Assembly: GCA_900550815.1 (NCBI GenBank)
Contig: URTW01000037.1
Location: forward strand, 1 to 13,324
Direction of reading: 5' to 3'
Source of the DNA: an uncultured Collinsella sp.
GTDB taxonomy: Bacteria; Actinomycetota; Coriobacteriia; Coriobacteriales; Coriobacteriaceae
Length of the DNA stretch: 13,324 nt
The notes beneath the pieces are model-generated. The model worked only from the letters and a program-made list of their open reading frames with translations, was not told the DNA's origin and ran no database searches. This document shows positions 1 to 7,193 of the stretch, one piece after another. The translations under genes were made by a program, and so were the position numbers. The stretch's first letter is position 1; each line of letters starts with the position of its first letter.

Positions 1-336
1 TAGCCACAGACTCAAGATGCTCGCATCACCCACCGTGGCAGCCGTGTGATAGGACGACACTACGTTGGCACCCGCCAGCGCGCCGCTATCGGTCGCCACC
101 TGGGTATCCCCGGCACGCGACATGCTCCATATCGCCGCGGTCGACGAAAACAACAACGTGAGCACCACTAGGATGACCACGGCAGAAGAAAGCGTGGTAT
201 AGGCGCTGTCTTCGATAAACAGATCAACACCGGCGCGGCCCATAAAGCCGCCTCGCTTGCGATGGCAGCTCGGACGGCGCGTCAAAACGCATCTAGACCA
301 GAAACGCTTAATCCCATGCAGCAATCCACGAATCAT
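1..336 (-). CDS. TadG-like pilus-assembly/minor pilin protein (C-terminus cut by window edge)
   Basis: 112 residues are visible and the frame runs open off the left edge. A basic, Cys-containing N-terminus (about 1-35) precedes a single hydrophobic segment at about residues 51-70. The next stretch has the ATDSGALAGA pattern (81-90), resembling the ADAAALAGA segment after the TM helix of TadG-type (Flp pilus-assembly TadG-like) proteins. The likely role is a minor pilin or membrane-anchored assembly factor of the Tad pilus. The start at 336 was chosen over the internal ATG at 243 because GGAGGG lies 5 nt upstream and the ORF overlaps the tadE stop by 29 bp, as other genes here do. The residues before the TM (SAYTTLSSAVV, 44-54) align with the pilin processing junction of its neighbours, but Ser replaces the +5 Glu. 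The family call is moderately sure; how far the protein extends beyond the window is unknown. Confidence 0.7.
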   Translation of the reverse strand, partial: MIRGLLHGIKRFWSRCVLTRRPSCHRKRGGFMGRAGVDLFIEDSAYTTLSSAVVILVVLTLLFSSTAAIWSMSRAGDTQVATDSGALAGANVVSSYHTAATVGDASILSLWL

Positions 337-844
337 AATCTCCCTCCAGCCATTCGGGACGCGATTGATACGAGACATCGACCTTGAGCTCAACGTAGCC
401 GCCCTCGGCGGTACAACCCATAGCCTGCGCAAACGCACCGATCACAGGTAACGGCTTGACCTCGCCGGAAACGGACACGGACGAGACGCCACCCGCACCG
501 GCCCGGCCAAGCTCGATATCCCACGACAACGGCCCGCCGGCATGAAAGATCGAAACGTTGGGCACTGCGGCAAGCCGGCGGCGGGTGAACTCCTTAAGAT
601 CGTCGTCCTCCGCCGTCGTCGTGGTCATGAGCCGCGCGGTCTCGGCGGCGGCAGACTCCATGACCGCGCGCGTATAGAGCAGGCACACTGGTTGCAGTGC
701 GAGAAGGATGAGCGTCAGAAACGTCGGCAGCAAAAAAGCGGCCTCGACCGTAGACTGCGCCCGGTCCTCGCGCGCGATATCAATACAACGCGATGTCCTT
801 AGCACCCGCAGCGGCGTCGATAACCGACGTCGAGGCAACGCCAT
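308..844 (-). CDS. tadE: TadE-like minor pilin
   Basis: A 178-residue protein from the ATG at 844. A basic leader of about 29 residues is followed by AQSTVEAAF (29-37) and one hydrophobic helix (about 37-56). The remaining roughly 120 residues form a predicted extracytoplasmic domain. The pattern STVE-A plus hydrophobic helix, then a helix beginning MESAAAETARL, is the TadE signature (pseudopilin of the Flp/Tad system). It overlaps the upstream short pilin gene and its stop overlaps the next gene by 29 bp. The start is uncertain: ATG 844 has only a weak GGGCGG upstream; GTG 805 gives 165 residues and a more usual leader length but no better ribosome site. A much longer open frame reaches 1135, but it runs through the short pilin and the preceding gene and is unlikely to be used. 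Confidence 0.8.
   Translation of the reverse strand: MALPRRRLSTPLRVLRTSRCIDIAREDRAQSTVEAAFLLPTFLTLILLALQPVCLLYTRAVMESAAAETARLMTTTTAEDDDLKEFTRRRLAAVPNVSIFHAGGPLSWDIELGRAGAGGVSSVSVSGEVKPLPVIGAFAQAMGCTAEGGYVELKVDVSYQSRPEWLEGDYDSWIAAWD
342..347 (-). promoter_or_regulatory. Shine-Dalgarno site deciding the TadG-like start
   Basis: GGAGGG lies 5 nt before the ATG at 336, inside the 3' end of tadE. Its strength supports this upstream start over the ATG at 243, which has only a weaker GAGGCGG-type site. Confidence 0.7.
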
Positions 845-998
845 GAGATGCCGCCCGCTCAACCAGCGCCGCCAAGCGCCCATCGGTGCCAGCACGCCAA
901 AGCCCCGCGATCGCCAGCACGATCGATAACAGCGCCACTGTAACGATGGCGTATTCCACAGTCGCTTGGGCAACCTCTTCACGCAGAACGCCATGCAT
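780..998 (-). CDS. Short pilin-like protein (second Flp/TadE-type pilin)
   Basis: A 72-residue product with a 10-residue leader, then QATVEYA and a hydrophobic helix (about 16-34), then a 38-residue tail containing RLAALVERAASHGVAS. The [AG]-x-x-x-x-E-Y-A motif plus helix is the class III prepilin layout, so this is probably a minor pilin exported and processed like Flp. It differs from the Flp encoded upstream in its tail and shorter leader. AGAAGGG lies 8 nt before the ATG, which begins 1 nt after the stop of the preceding gene, so translation is probably coupled. I cannot place it confidently in Flp, TadE or TadF families; a TadF-like role is possible. Confidence 0.72.
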   Translation of the reverse strand: MHGVLREEVAQATVEYAIVTVALLSIVLAIAGLWRAGTDGRLAALVERAASHGVASTSVIDAAAGAKDIALY

Positions 999-999
999 T

Positions 1000-1563
1000 T
1001 CACGATCCCTTCTTTGAGCTTATTGTTTGCGGGACCAGACGCACGGCGCGCAGACGACACGAAGCATCGCCGGCATCCGCGGCAACCGTCACCATATCGA
1101 CCCAGCCGCGCCCATCGCGCACGATGGCGCCCCATACGTTGCCCTTAATATCGAGATAGCCGCTCAGGGCGAGCTGGGCCGTTGGCACCTCGCGGTAGGC
1201 GCGTAACATATCCGCCGCTGCCTCGGTCATCGGTCGGTCCTCGGACCATGCAAGCCGGACCGCAATCGCGTTGTCCTCAGGTGAATCCGTCGCAGTGCCA
1301 GACCGCTTGTCGAGCGTCCGCAGAAAGGTTTGCGCCGTGACAGCGACATCCGAATCGTCCGCATCTCGCATCTCATCTTTTTGAGACGCCACCGCCGAAT
1401 CTGAGCCCGAATCGAAGGCGGCCCCAGGACGCTGCTGCCGCGCGGCGTTAAGCCCCCAAAGCACCGCCGCTATCGCCACGGTCAGGCAAGCAAACACCAG
1501 CAGCACCCCGATGGGGCGCTCGCCCTCTACAGGCTGTTGATGCCCTCGCTGATAGCGTTCCAT
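1000..1563 (-). CDS. Unrecognised membrane-anchored protein within the Tad operon
   Basis: 187 residues. I do not recognise the family. Visible parts: a short polar N-terminus, one TM helix at about 18-38 (VLLVFACLTVAIAAVLWGL within it), an acidic Ser/Asp-rich linker (about 48-75), and a compact domain of about 110 residues with predicted alpha/beta character. That domain contains the SGYLDIKGNVWGAIV and GRGWVDMVTV strands, resembling extracytoplasmic accessory domains of conjugation or secretion systems only in a general way. Topology is probably N-in, C-out. It sits between flp and the short pilin in a fully overlapping operon, so a role in pilus assembly or anchoring is inferred from context. 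The start at 1563 overlaps flp by 37 bp; a GTG at 1506 would remove part of the polar N-terminus but has poor ribosome-site spacing. Confidence 0.65.
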   Translation of the reverse strand: MERYQRGHQQPVEGERPIGVLLVFACLTVAIAAVLWGLNAARQQRPGAAFDSGSDSAVASQKDEMRDADDSDVAVTAQTFLRTLDKRSGTATDSPEDNAIAVRLAWSEDRPMTEAAADMLRAYREVPTAQLALSGYLDIKGNVWGAIVRDGRGWVDMVTVAADAGDASCRLRAVRLVPQTISSKKGS

Positions 1564-1760
1564 AGATCTTGGACCTTGCCCTTAAATGCGACAATGGCAA
1601 TGATGGCGATCACCACGAGCACGCCGACCAAGATAGCGTATTCGGTGGTGCCCTGCGCACTCTCCTCCTGCAGTAGCTCCCCGGCATGCTGGCGAGCGCG
1701 AATTGACTGGCAAACAGCCCAGCTCCAGACCTTGCCAGCAACGTCAGTCATCGTGTTCAT
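1527..1760 (-). CDS. flp: Flp-family major pilin prepilin
   Basis: 77 residues: a long leader (about 35), then QGTTEYAILVGVL and a strongly hydrophobic helix to about residue 59, then a short polar tail KGKVQDLWNAISEGINSL. The [TA]-x-E-Y-A-[IL] followed by an uninterrupted helix and a tail of roughly 18 residues is the Flp pilin pattern. If cleavage places Glu40 at +5, the mature pilin is 42 residues with Ala35 at -1; cleavage after Gly37 would give 40 residues with Glu at +3. GGGAGG precedes the ATG by about 5-7 nt, and the gene starts 10 nt after the tadC stop. The leader is long for Flp proteins; ATG at residue 4 is an alternative start. Confidence 0.9.
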   Translation of the reverse strand: MNTMTDVAGKVWSWAVCQSIRARQHAGELLQEESAQGTTEYAILVGVLVVIAIIAIVAFKGKVQDLWNAISEGINSL

Positions 1761-1770
1761 GTATTCCTCC

Positions 1771-2412
1771 CTACATCATCCCGCCTGCTCCCAACAGCGG
1801 GCCCAATATGGACAGAAGCAACGCCGGCAAGATGAGTGTGCCGGTGGGAATCAGCAGCTTGATGGGCGCACGCTCGATCTCGCGCTCGACCGCGGCGCGA
1901 TGAGCCGCACGGATCTCGCGACTTTGAGCGGCCAGTGTCTCGGCAAGTGGGGCACCCAGGGCGAGCGCCTGTCCCACCGTGATGGCAAAGGTCTCGAGCG
2001 CTCGCACGTCCAGGTCGCGCGCGGCGGCCAACAACTCGTCCTCACGCGTGCCCACGCCCACCTGCCACGCCATGCAGGCCCGCTCAAGTCGAAGAGCCAG
2101 CACTGACCGGCGGTTGGCGCAGAAAATCTCAAGCGCCGCATCAAACGAAAGACCGGCCGAAAGACCCAAGCGCACAACATCGATCATCTCGGACACTTCG
2201 CCGAGCGACACTCGCGCCGGGCCGCCCGCTCCCACCGCGCCCTTCATTCGCGCGGTCAGAGCATCGACCACCGAGCGACCCGCGGCAGCGACCAGCACCG
2301 CCTCGCGCTTGCAGGCCTCTGCGATCTTGCGTGCATCCGCCCGATCCAAACCCGTCGCGACAAATACACTCAGGGCGCACAGGCAAGCCGCAACTGCAAC
2401 CGGGGCGCTCAT
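1771..2412 (-). CDS. tadC: TadC, Tad pilus inner-membrane platform protein
   Basis: 213 residues. An N-terminal TM helix (about 3-20) and a cytoplasmic segment precede a type II secretion F domain (about 70-185). A final TM helix pair region ends at about 185-208, where KLLIPTGTLILPALLLSILGP gives the Lys-Pro-helix-GP ending typical of TadC. With TadB it forms the platform on which the TadA ATPase acts to extrude pilin. The start at 2412 is set by the ATGA overlap with the tadB stop and a GGTGGAG ribosome site just upstream. The open frame continues upstream to 2550 inside tadB, but the 4-bp overlap is the normal arrangement here. It is followed 10 nt later by flp. Confidence 0.88.
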   Translation of the reverse strand: MSAPVAVAACLCALSVFVATGLDRADARKIAEACKREAVLVAAAGRSVVDALTARMKGAVGAGGPARVSLGEVSEMIDVVRLGLSAGLSFDAALEIFCANRRSVLALRLERACMAWQVGVGTREDELLAAARDLDVRALETFAITVGQALALGAPLAETLAAQSREIRAAHRAAVEREIERAPIKLLIPTGTLILPALLLSILGPLLGAGGMM

Positions 2413-3335
2413 AGCTCCACCCGCATAATGCGCCTGATAACCACCAGGGCAACGGCGTTGAGGGCAAGACCCAGCACCACAGCGCCCGCGCCGGCAGGCG
2501 TCGCAAGACCGCGACGAAAATCTGCCGAAAGCAGCGCCAACACCGCGCACATGCCCGTCGGCATCGCCGCGACCATATGCGCAGACATGCGGGCCTGCGA
2601 CGTCTTAACATCTAGGCGGCGCTTGAGCTCAATGCGCTCCCCCACCATGCTCGACGCCTCGGACAGTAAGTCGGCAAGCGGAGCGCCGGTGCGCTGTGAC
2701 ACCTTAAGCGCCAAGGTCACAAGCGAAAGGCCGGGGGCGTCGATGCGCACGAGCAAGTCATCGAGCGCGTCGGTCGCCGAGATGCCGCAATCGATTGCCG
2801 CCGCCACCCGCAAAAACTCGGTATGCACCGGTTCTTGCGCATGAGCGCCCACAAAGCGCATGCCCTGGGCCAGCGAATGTCCCGAGGCAAGCGACATGGA
2901 AAGTGCGGTAAACGCCTCGGGCATAGCCTCTTCTGCATCGTGTTGCTCGCGCCGGCTCTCAAAGCCATCCCGGGCGGCGCCAACGGCAATCGGAGCAACA
3001 AGTCCCAAGGCAAATCCGAGGGGCGATAACGACACCATCGTTAGCAAAACGCAGCAGACACCGCTCGATAGCAGCAGAAACGCCAAACGCTCCGAAGCAT
3101 CCTCGATCACGAGGCCAAGGCGACGCGCCGGAGCCAGCGATGCCCACGAACGGGCAATCTTTTTCAGCAGATCGTTTTCCACCAGCTCACGCGGCAGCTT
3201 CTCTGCCACCGTCTCGAACGCCTGACGCGCCAGCTCCGCCGGCGGCACCTGCGGCACACGAGGTTCCGCCCCGCACGCCGTCGCGACAGAAAACCCTGCC
3301 AAACCCCCTACGACGAGGGGCACAGCGACCTCCAT
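2409..3335 (-). CDS. tadB: TadB, Tad pilus inner-membrane platform protein
   Basis: 308 residues. A hydrophobic N-terminus (about 3-20) and a TM pair (about 84-120) are followed by a type II secretion F domain, about 138-262. That domain contains AMPEAFTALSMSLASG-type helices, the GxSLxxAL-like GHSLAQGM, and the TGAPLADLL turn. Two C-terminal TM helices lie at about 252-272 and 283-302. It partners TadC and the TadA ATPase in the inner membrane. The start is well supported: AGGAGGTG, complementary to the 16S rRNA tail, sits 5-7 nt before the ATG, which lies 28 bp inside the end of tadA. It overlaps tadC by 4 bp at the other end. Confidence 0.9.
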   Translation of the reverse strand: MEVAVPLVVGGLAGFSVATACGAEPRVPQVPPAELARQAFETVAEKLPRELVENDLLKKIARSWASLAPARRLGLVIEDASERLAFLLLSSGVCCVLLTMVSLSPLGFALGLVAPIAVGAARDGFESRREQHDAEEAMPEAFTALSMSLASGHSLAQGMRFVGAHAQEPVHTEFLRVAAAIDCGISATDALDDLLVRIDAPGLSLVTLALKVSQRTGAPLADLLSEASSMVGERIELKRRLDVKTSQARMSAHMVAAMPTGMCAVLALLSADFRRGLATPAGAGAVVLGLALNAVALVVIRRIMRVEL

Positions 3336-4636
3336 TCGTCCACCTCCTCTTGTGTGAGCGTCCCCGACCGCAGGCCTTCTGCGATAAACGGCGGCTCGCG
3401 GTCAAGCGTCCAGGTGCGCTCGGCGGCATCGAAAGTCACATAGCGCTCGAGCTCTACGCCGCCCGACGCGGCGCGACGCACCCCCGAATACGAGGAGACG
3501 AAGCGCCTGCCATCGGCGTAGCGCTCGGACATCACGATGCCGTCGAGCGCCATGGCAATCTGCTCCTCGATGAGCTCGCTCGGCAGATCGATGCCATAAC
3601 GTGCAAGCAACGTCAGACGCACCACGGTCTCCTGCTCGGAACCCGCATGAAGTGTGGTGAGCGACCCGTCGTGGCCCGTGTTCATGGCCTGCAACATGTC
3701 GCAGCACTCGGCACCGCGCACCTCACCCACCACGATGCGGTCGGGGCGCATGCGCAGGGCATTGGTCACCAGGTCGCGGATCGTCACCGCGCCCTCGCCC
3801 TCAATTGAAGCCTCGCGCGCCTCTAGACGCACCACGTGCGGATGATGCGCAAACTTGAGCTCGGCAGAGTCCTCGATCGTCACGATGCGCTCGCCGGTGG
3901 AAATCTCGCATGACAACGCGTTGAGCAGGGTGGTCTTACCAGATCCCGTGCCTCCCGCAACCGCCAGGTCTTGTCTCAGCGACACCGCGCATGACAGCAG
4001 CTGCGCATACCAAAGCGGCAGCGACCCCAGCCCCACAAGCTCGTCCAGCGAGCAGATACGGTCCGAGAACTTTCGGATGGTGAGAATCGGTCCGTCAATC
4101 GCCACAGGCGGAATCACCGCGTTGACGCGATAGCCCGTTTTGAGGCGGGCGTTGACGATGGGGCTGCGCTCGTCGATACGGCGGCCAAGTGGCGAGATGA
4201 TGCGGTCGATAAGCACCCGGATCTGCTCATCATCCTCAAACGCATGCTCGATGGGGTACAAGACGCCGCCGCGTTCAAAGAAAGCCGAGCGGCAGCCGTT
4301 GATCATGATCTCGGTAACGGTGTCGTCCTCGATGAGCGGCTGCAACGGCCCCAAGCCCACCACGTCATCCAAAATCTCGTCGATGATAGTCTCGCGCTCG
4401 GGCGTCGCGAGATCGGTCGGCTCCTCAACATTGAGCGCCGCCTCCACCGCGGGACGCAATTCCGAGCGGGCAAGTGCCGGGTCGATATAGGCGCTGATAC
4501 GCGCCACTTCGTCGTAACCCATGCGGTCCATCACGGCGCGCTTGGTGCGTCGTTTCACCGCGCGGCGACGCCCCGCATCTACAGGCGCTGCCGCCGCTGC
4601 AGTGCCGGCAGCCTTAATCCTCGTTTGCAGGCTCAT
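3308..4636 (-). CDS. tadA: TadA/CpaF secretion ATPase
   Basis: 442 residues, the usual CpaF/TadA length. A basic N-terminus (about 20-35: [14 protein letters not shown]) is followed by the N-terminal domain. The ATPase core has Walker [10 protein letters not shown] (228-236), an Asp box TIEDSAEL (253-260), Walker B IVVGEVRG with Glu305 (301-308), and a His box [11 protein letters not shown] (321-331). All catalytic motifs are intact, so an active cytoplasmic hexameric ATPase powering pilus assembly is expected. The start at 4636 overlaps the cpaE stop as ATGA, with GAGGGTGAT upstream. The close match to CpaF and the surrounding pilus genes rule out a conjugation or type II secretion ATPase as the better call. 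Confidence 0.95.
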   Translation of the reverse strand: MSLQTRIKAAGTAAAAAPVDAGRRRAVKRRTKRAVMDRMGYDEVARISAYIDPALARSELRPAVEAALNVEEPTDLATPERETIIDEILDDVVGLGPLQPLIEDDTVTEIMINGCRSAFFERGGVLYPIEHAFEDDEQIRVLIDRIISPLGRRIDERSPIVNARLKTGYRVNAVIPPVAIDGPILTIRKFSDRICSLDELVGLGSLPLWYAQLLSCAVSLRQDLAVAGGTGSGKTTLLNALSCEISTGERIVTIEDSAELKFAHHPHVVRLEAREASIEGEGAVTIRDLVTNALRMRPDRIVVGEVRGAECCDMLQAMNTGHDGSLTTLHAGSEQETVVRLTLLARYGIDLPSELIEEQIAMALDGIVMSERYADGRRFVSSYSGVRRAASGGVELERYVTFDAAERTWTLDREPPFIAEGLRSGTLTQEEVDEWRSLCPSS

Positions 4637-6282
4637 CGCTGATCACCCTCGCGCGACCAGGGAAGGCGAATACGCGGGCGTTCGGTGCGCATTGCACGGT
4701 CGGCGACCATATCGCTCCAAGGGCCGACGGCGCACCCCAGTTCCACGAGCATCTCGCGCGTGGCCTCGCGCACGCTGGTCGCAAAAGCGCTGGTCTGCCC
4801 CACTGCCTCGTCAGCGCGCCCAAACGCCATGAGCGCGGCGAGATCCTGCCCGCCATCGGCGATACGAATCTTGGAGCTCAACGCACAGGCAATCTCAAAG
4901 CGCATGGCGACGTCCTCGTCTGCCCCGCGCGCACCGAACCGGTTGAACACGGCGCTCATGCGCGTGCGCGGCACACCTACTCGACTTGCCAGTTCAATGA
5001 CGCGCGACGCCGATGTCGCGGACGACACCGCCGCATCGCCAACGACCAGGCAACGGTCGCTCGCCGCCACCGCAGCCGCCACGGCATCGCCCCAAAAGAC
5101 CGAGGTATCGATAAAGACCACGTCGGATTCGCGACGCAGGACATCAAGCAATAGCTCCACCGGACGTGCCATGAGCTCGGCTTGCTCGGGCGCCGCGACG
5201 GGACCCCAGAGCGTAACGCCCGGCGCCACGCGCATCGATGTGGCTACGATATCCGGCTCGGTGAGCGCGCCCGCCGCCGACGGCTCGATAAGTGCCGCCA
5301 TATCGCGCGGAGCATCGACGCCTAACAAGTCGTAAAGGTTTCCAAACATCAGGTCCAGGTCGAGCACGGCGGCACGCAAGCCCAACAGCGACGATGTGTG
5401 TGCCATGGTGGCAACGATCGTCGACTTGCCGCAACCGCCCGAACCCGAAATGGCGCAGATGACCGGAGCTCGATGCTGCGGAGCGGCAGCGTCTGCCGGC
5501 GGCATCGGAGGCGGCGGGGCGGGCGTCGGCGACAGCGTCCCCGTCTCCCCCGCCGCAACCACACGCTGCGTCCAAGCCGGCATGGCGGCTTGTTCGGTCT
5601 GCAAGGCAGGCTCGTTCTGTGCAATCTGCTCATGCTGCATCAGCGACAACTCGCCGCACCCGGCAAAGCCCTCAACTTCGTCGAGTTCATCCGCCAGATT
5701 CACGCCGTGCACGTATCCCATATCTACAGCCGGGGAGTCGCCAGCATGCTGCGCCGGCCCTCCAGCGTCATCATATACAAGGGGGTTCCGGGGGCGCCGA
5801 CCATGCTCGGCTTCCGCTTTTCCATAATCATCAACACGCGGGCCTCTTGTAGCGCGAGGCGCCCCGGGTTCCCTATCAACAAAAGCATCGGGCTCAATCG
5901 TCATGCGCCGATCGGAATCAACCGCTCCCTCGCCCGCGCGCCCGTTGCCGCATATACTGTGCGCAGCGATGACCTCGGTCGCCCCCGCGCGAAACAGTCC
6001 CTCGATATCCGACGGATCGAGCACTTCTATCAACACGACCACGCGACTCACGCGGCCTTCGGCCGTCAGGCGCGCAACAGTCTTGCGCACATCTTCGATA
6101 TCAAACAGAGACGCCGCGATGATGGCAGCCCCGCGGCGCGACGGAAACGCCCGCGCCATGGAAATCAGCCCGTCCAGGTCACCCACGCGAAGCACCTGTG
6201 CACCCGCATCACGGCCCTCGACTTCCTGCTGCAACAGCCCGTAATCGCCGCACGCGCAGCACGCAAGCCAGATCGCCTTCAT
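4633..6282 (-). CDS. cpaE: CpaE/TadZ-type pilus localisation ATPase (ParA/MinD family)
   Basis: 549 residues from ATG 6282 (the overlapping GTG at 6285 is an alternative; GGAG lies 7 nt before the ATG). An N-terminal receiver-like alpha/beta domain occupies about 1-110. A disordered linker of about 150 residues follows, Gln/acidic-rich and ending in a proline-rich run (252-267). A ParA/MinD-like ATPase domain begins at about 272. Visible motifs are the P-loop SGSGGCGKST (279-288), DLDLMFGN with Asp308 and Asp310, and the VVFIDT strand with Asp392. The usual signature Lys of ParA/MinD P-loops (KGGxGK) is Ser281 here. Expected role: polar or site-specific placement of the pilus machine. The C-terminus overlaps tadA by 4 bp. 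The long linker is larger than in typical CpaE proteins. Confidence 0.88.
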   Translation of the reverse strand: MKAIWLACCACGDYGLLQQEVEGRDAGAQVLRVGDLDGLISMARAFPSRRGAAIIAASLFDIEDVRKTVARLTAEGRVSRVVVLIEVLDPSDIEGLFRAGATEVIAAHSICGNGRAGEGAVDSDRRMTIEPDAFVDREPGAPRATRGPRVDDYGKAEAEHGRRPRNPLVYDDAGGPAQHAGDSPAVDMGYVHGVNLADELDEVEGFAGCGELSLMQHEQIAQNEPALQTEQAAMPAWTQRVVAAGETGTLSPTPAPPPPMPPADAAAPQHRAPVICAISGSGGCGKSTIVATMAHTSSLLGLRAAVLDLDLMFGNLYDLLGVDAPRDMAALIEPSAAGALTEPDIVATSMRVAPGVTLWGPVAAPEQAELMARPVELLLDVLRRESDVVFIDTSVFWGDAVAAAVAASDRCLVVGDAAVSSATSASRVIELASRVGVPRTRMSAVFNRFGARGADEDVAMRFEIACALSSKIRIADGGQDLAALMAFGRADEAVGQTSAFATSVREATREMLVELGCAVGPWSDMVADRAMRTERPRIRLPWSREGDQR

Positions 6283-6941
6283 CACTCGTCGCCTCCGCTC
6301 TTTTTGCCGCGCGCCGTGGCGGGAAGCGTCAAGCTGACCGTTCCCTTGCCCGATGCCCCCAGCAGTTCCTTGACGTCTTCGGGGTCAGCCGCCAGCGTCA
6401 CCCATTCGATCTTGCCCTCGCGCGTGGCACCGGAATCCTCACTGGTATCGATCACGCGCGCGCCGCACAGTCGATCGGTTACGCCATCTTTTTGCACGTA
6501 CACGTCCACATAGCTGCCCACGCCCGTGGCACCGCCGACCGAGTGCTCGGCATCGACCGCCACCGAAACGGCGACCTTGCCCTTAGGCACCTCGAGCTTG
6601 TGGCTCTCGGCCTTGGTGTAGACATTGCAGATCACGGCGTTTTTGGGTATACGCGAAGTCGTCACGTCGCCGCGCACCTGGCGCAGCTCGGTCGCCGCGT
6701 CACGCGGCAGCAGACTTGTCAGCCATTCCTGGGTTATGACATTGGTCTCATCGAGGGTCTCGCCCACATCGATATCGCGCGCCGCGACGCATACCTCGAC
6801 GCGATCGCCACCGTACTTGGCCAAGGTCTCAGCCTGGACCTGTTCGGCTTGCGAGCGGATCGACGAGCCGTAAACCATGCAGAGCAGAGCAGCGAGCACG
6901 CCCGCGACCAGACTGATGGCGATGCGCTTGCTCTTGTTCAC
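6282..6941 (-). CDS. cpaB: CpaB/RcpC pilus assembly protein
   Basis: 219 residues, starting at a GTG. A TM anchor (about 7-25: IAISLVAGVLAALLCMVYG) leads to a SAF domain (about 47-108: EVCVAARDIDVGETLDETNV then the SRIPKNAVICNVYT strand). An RcpC-type C-terminal domain follows (about 118-208), ending in a basic-acidic tail. In Gram-negative Tad systems CpaB works with the secretin; no secretin is visible here, so it presumably acts in the monoderm envelope. GTG 6941 is preferred to ATG 6956 because AGAGGAG lies 5 nt before it and nothing comparable precedes the ATG. It is the first gene of the operon; its stop overlaps the cpaE start. Confidence 0.85.
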   Translation of the reverse strand: MNKSKRIAISLVAGVLAALLCMVYGSSIRSQAEQVQAETLAKYGGDRVEVCVAARDIDVGETLDETNVITQEWLTSLLPRDAATELRQVRGDVTTSRIPKNAVICNVYTKAESHKLEVPKGKVAVSVAVDAEHSVGGATGVGSYVDVYVQKDGVTDRLCGARVIDTSEDSGATREGKIEWVTLAADPEDVKELLGASGKGTVSLTLPATARGKKSGGDE

Positions 6942-6946
6942 GGCCG

Positions 6947-6953
6947 CTCCTCT
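6947..6953 (-). promoter_or_regulatory. Shine-Dalgarno site deciding the cpaB GTG start
   Basis: AGAGGAG lies 5 nt before GTG 6941. An in-frame ATG at 6956 would place this site inside the coding sequence and has no ribosome site of its own. Confidence 0.7.
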
Positions 6954-7038
6954 CATGGCAGTGCCGGGCGAATGCCCGTACCACCATTGTCTGGGCGGTC
7001 AGAGCGCAAAGCGGCGCAATCGCGATCTTGGTTTTCGA

Positions 7039-7111
7039 TGTCAAACCAATCGCTGACCAAAAGCTGACCAGCCCGTCAAGCTCGTGGCAAGGTTTTGGTC
7101 AGCACGTCAGC
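7039..7111 (-). promoter_or_regulatory. Candidate operator/promoter region of the tad operon
   Basis: About 100-170 nt upstream of cpaB lies a cluster of one 8-mer: GCTGACCA at 7052-7059 and 7063-7070, its inverse TGGTCAGC at 7096-7103, and a partial GTCAGC at 7106-7111. The outer pair extends to a perfect 11-bp inverted repeat (GCTGACCAAAA, 7052-7062, against 7093-7103). A perfect -35 hexamer TTGACA (minus strand, 7039-7044) lies beside it, but I see no good -10 at 16-18 nt, so the promoter itself is unproven. Such a cluster between a terminator and the first gene of an operon suggests regulator binding. Confidence 0.4.
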
Positions 7112-7141
7112 AAACTGCATGTTTCGAGGCTTTTCCGCAGC

Positions 7142-7175
7142 AAAAAAGCCGTCTCCCGAACAGTTGGGAGACGGC
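7142..7175 (-). terminator. Rho-independent terminator of rsgA
   Basis: A 10-bp perfect stem GCCGTCTCCC/GGGAGACGGC (7148-7157 and 7166-7175) with an 8-nt loop. On the minus strand it is followed by six T (7142-7147). It starts 18 nt beyond the rsgA stop. Confidence 0.92.
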
Positions 7176-7193
7176 TGTCATAGGAAAAATCAA

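Noticed and set aside
845..1135. N-terminal continuation of the tadE frame to 1135
   Set aside because: It overlaps the short pilin and the 187-aa gene completely, is Arg/Trp/Cys-rich shadow sequence, and would put the TM segment far from the N-terminus.
5398..6513. 371-codon plus-strand frame opposite cpaE and cpaB
   Set aside because: Arg/His/Pro-rich shadow translation of conserved genes on the other strand, with no motif.
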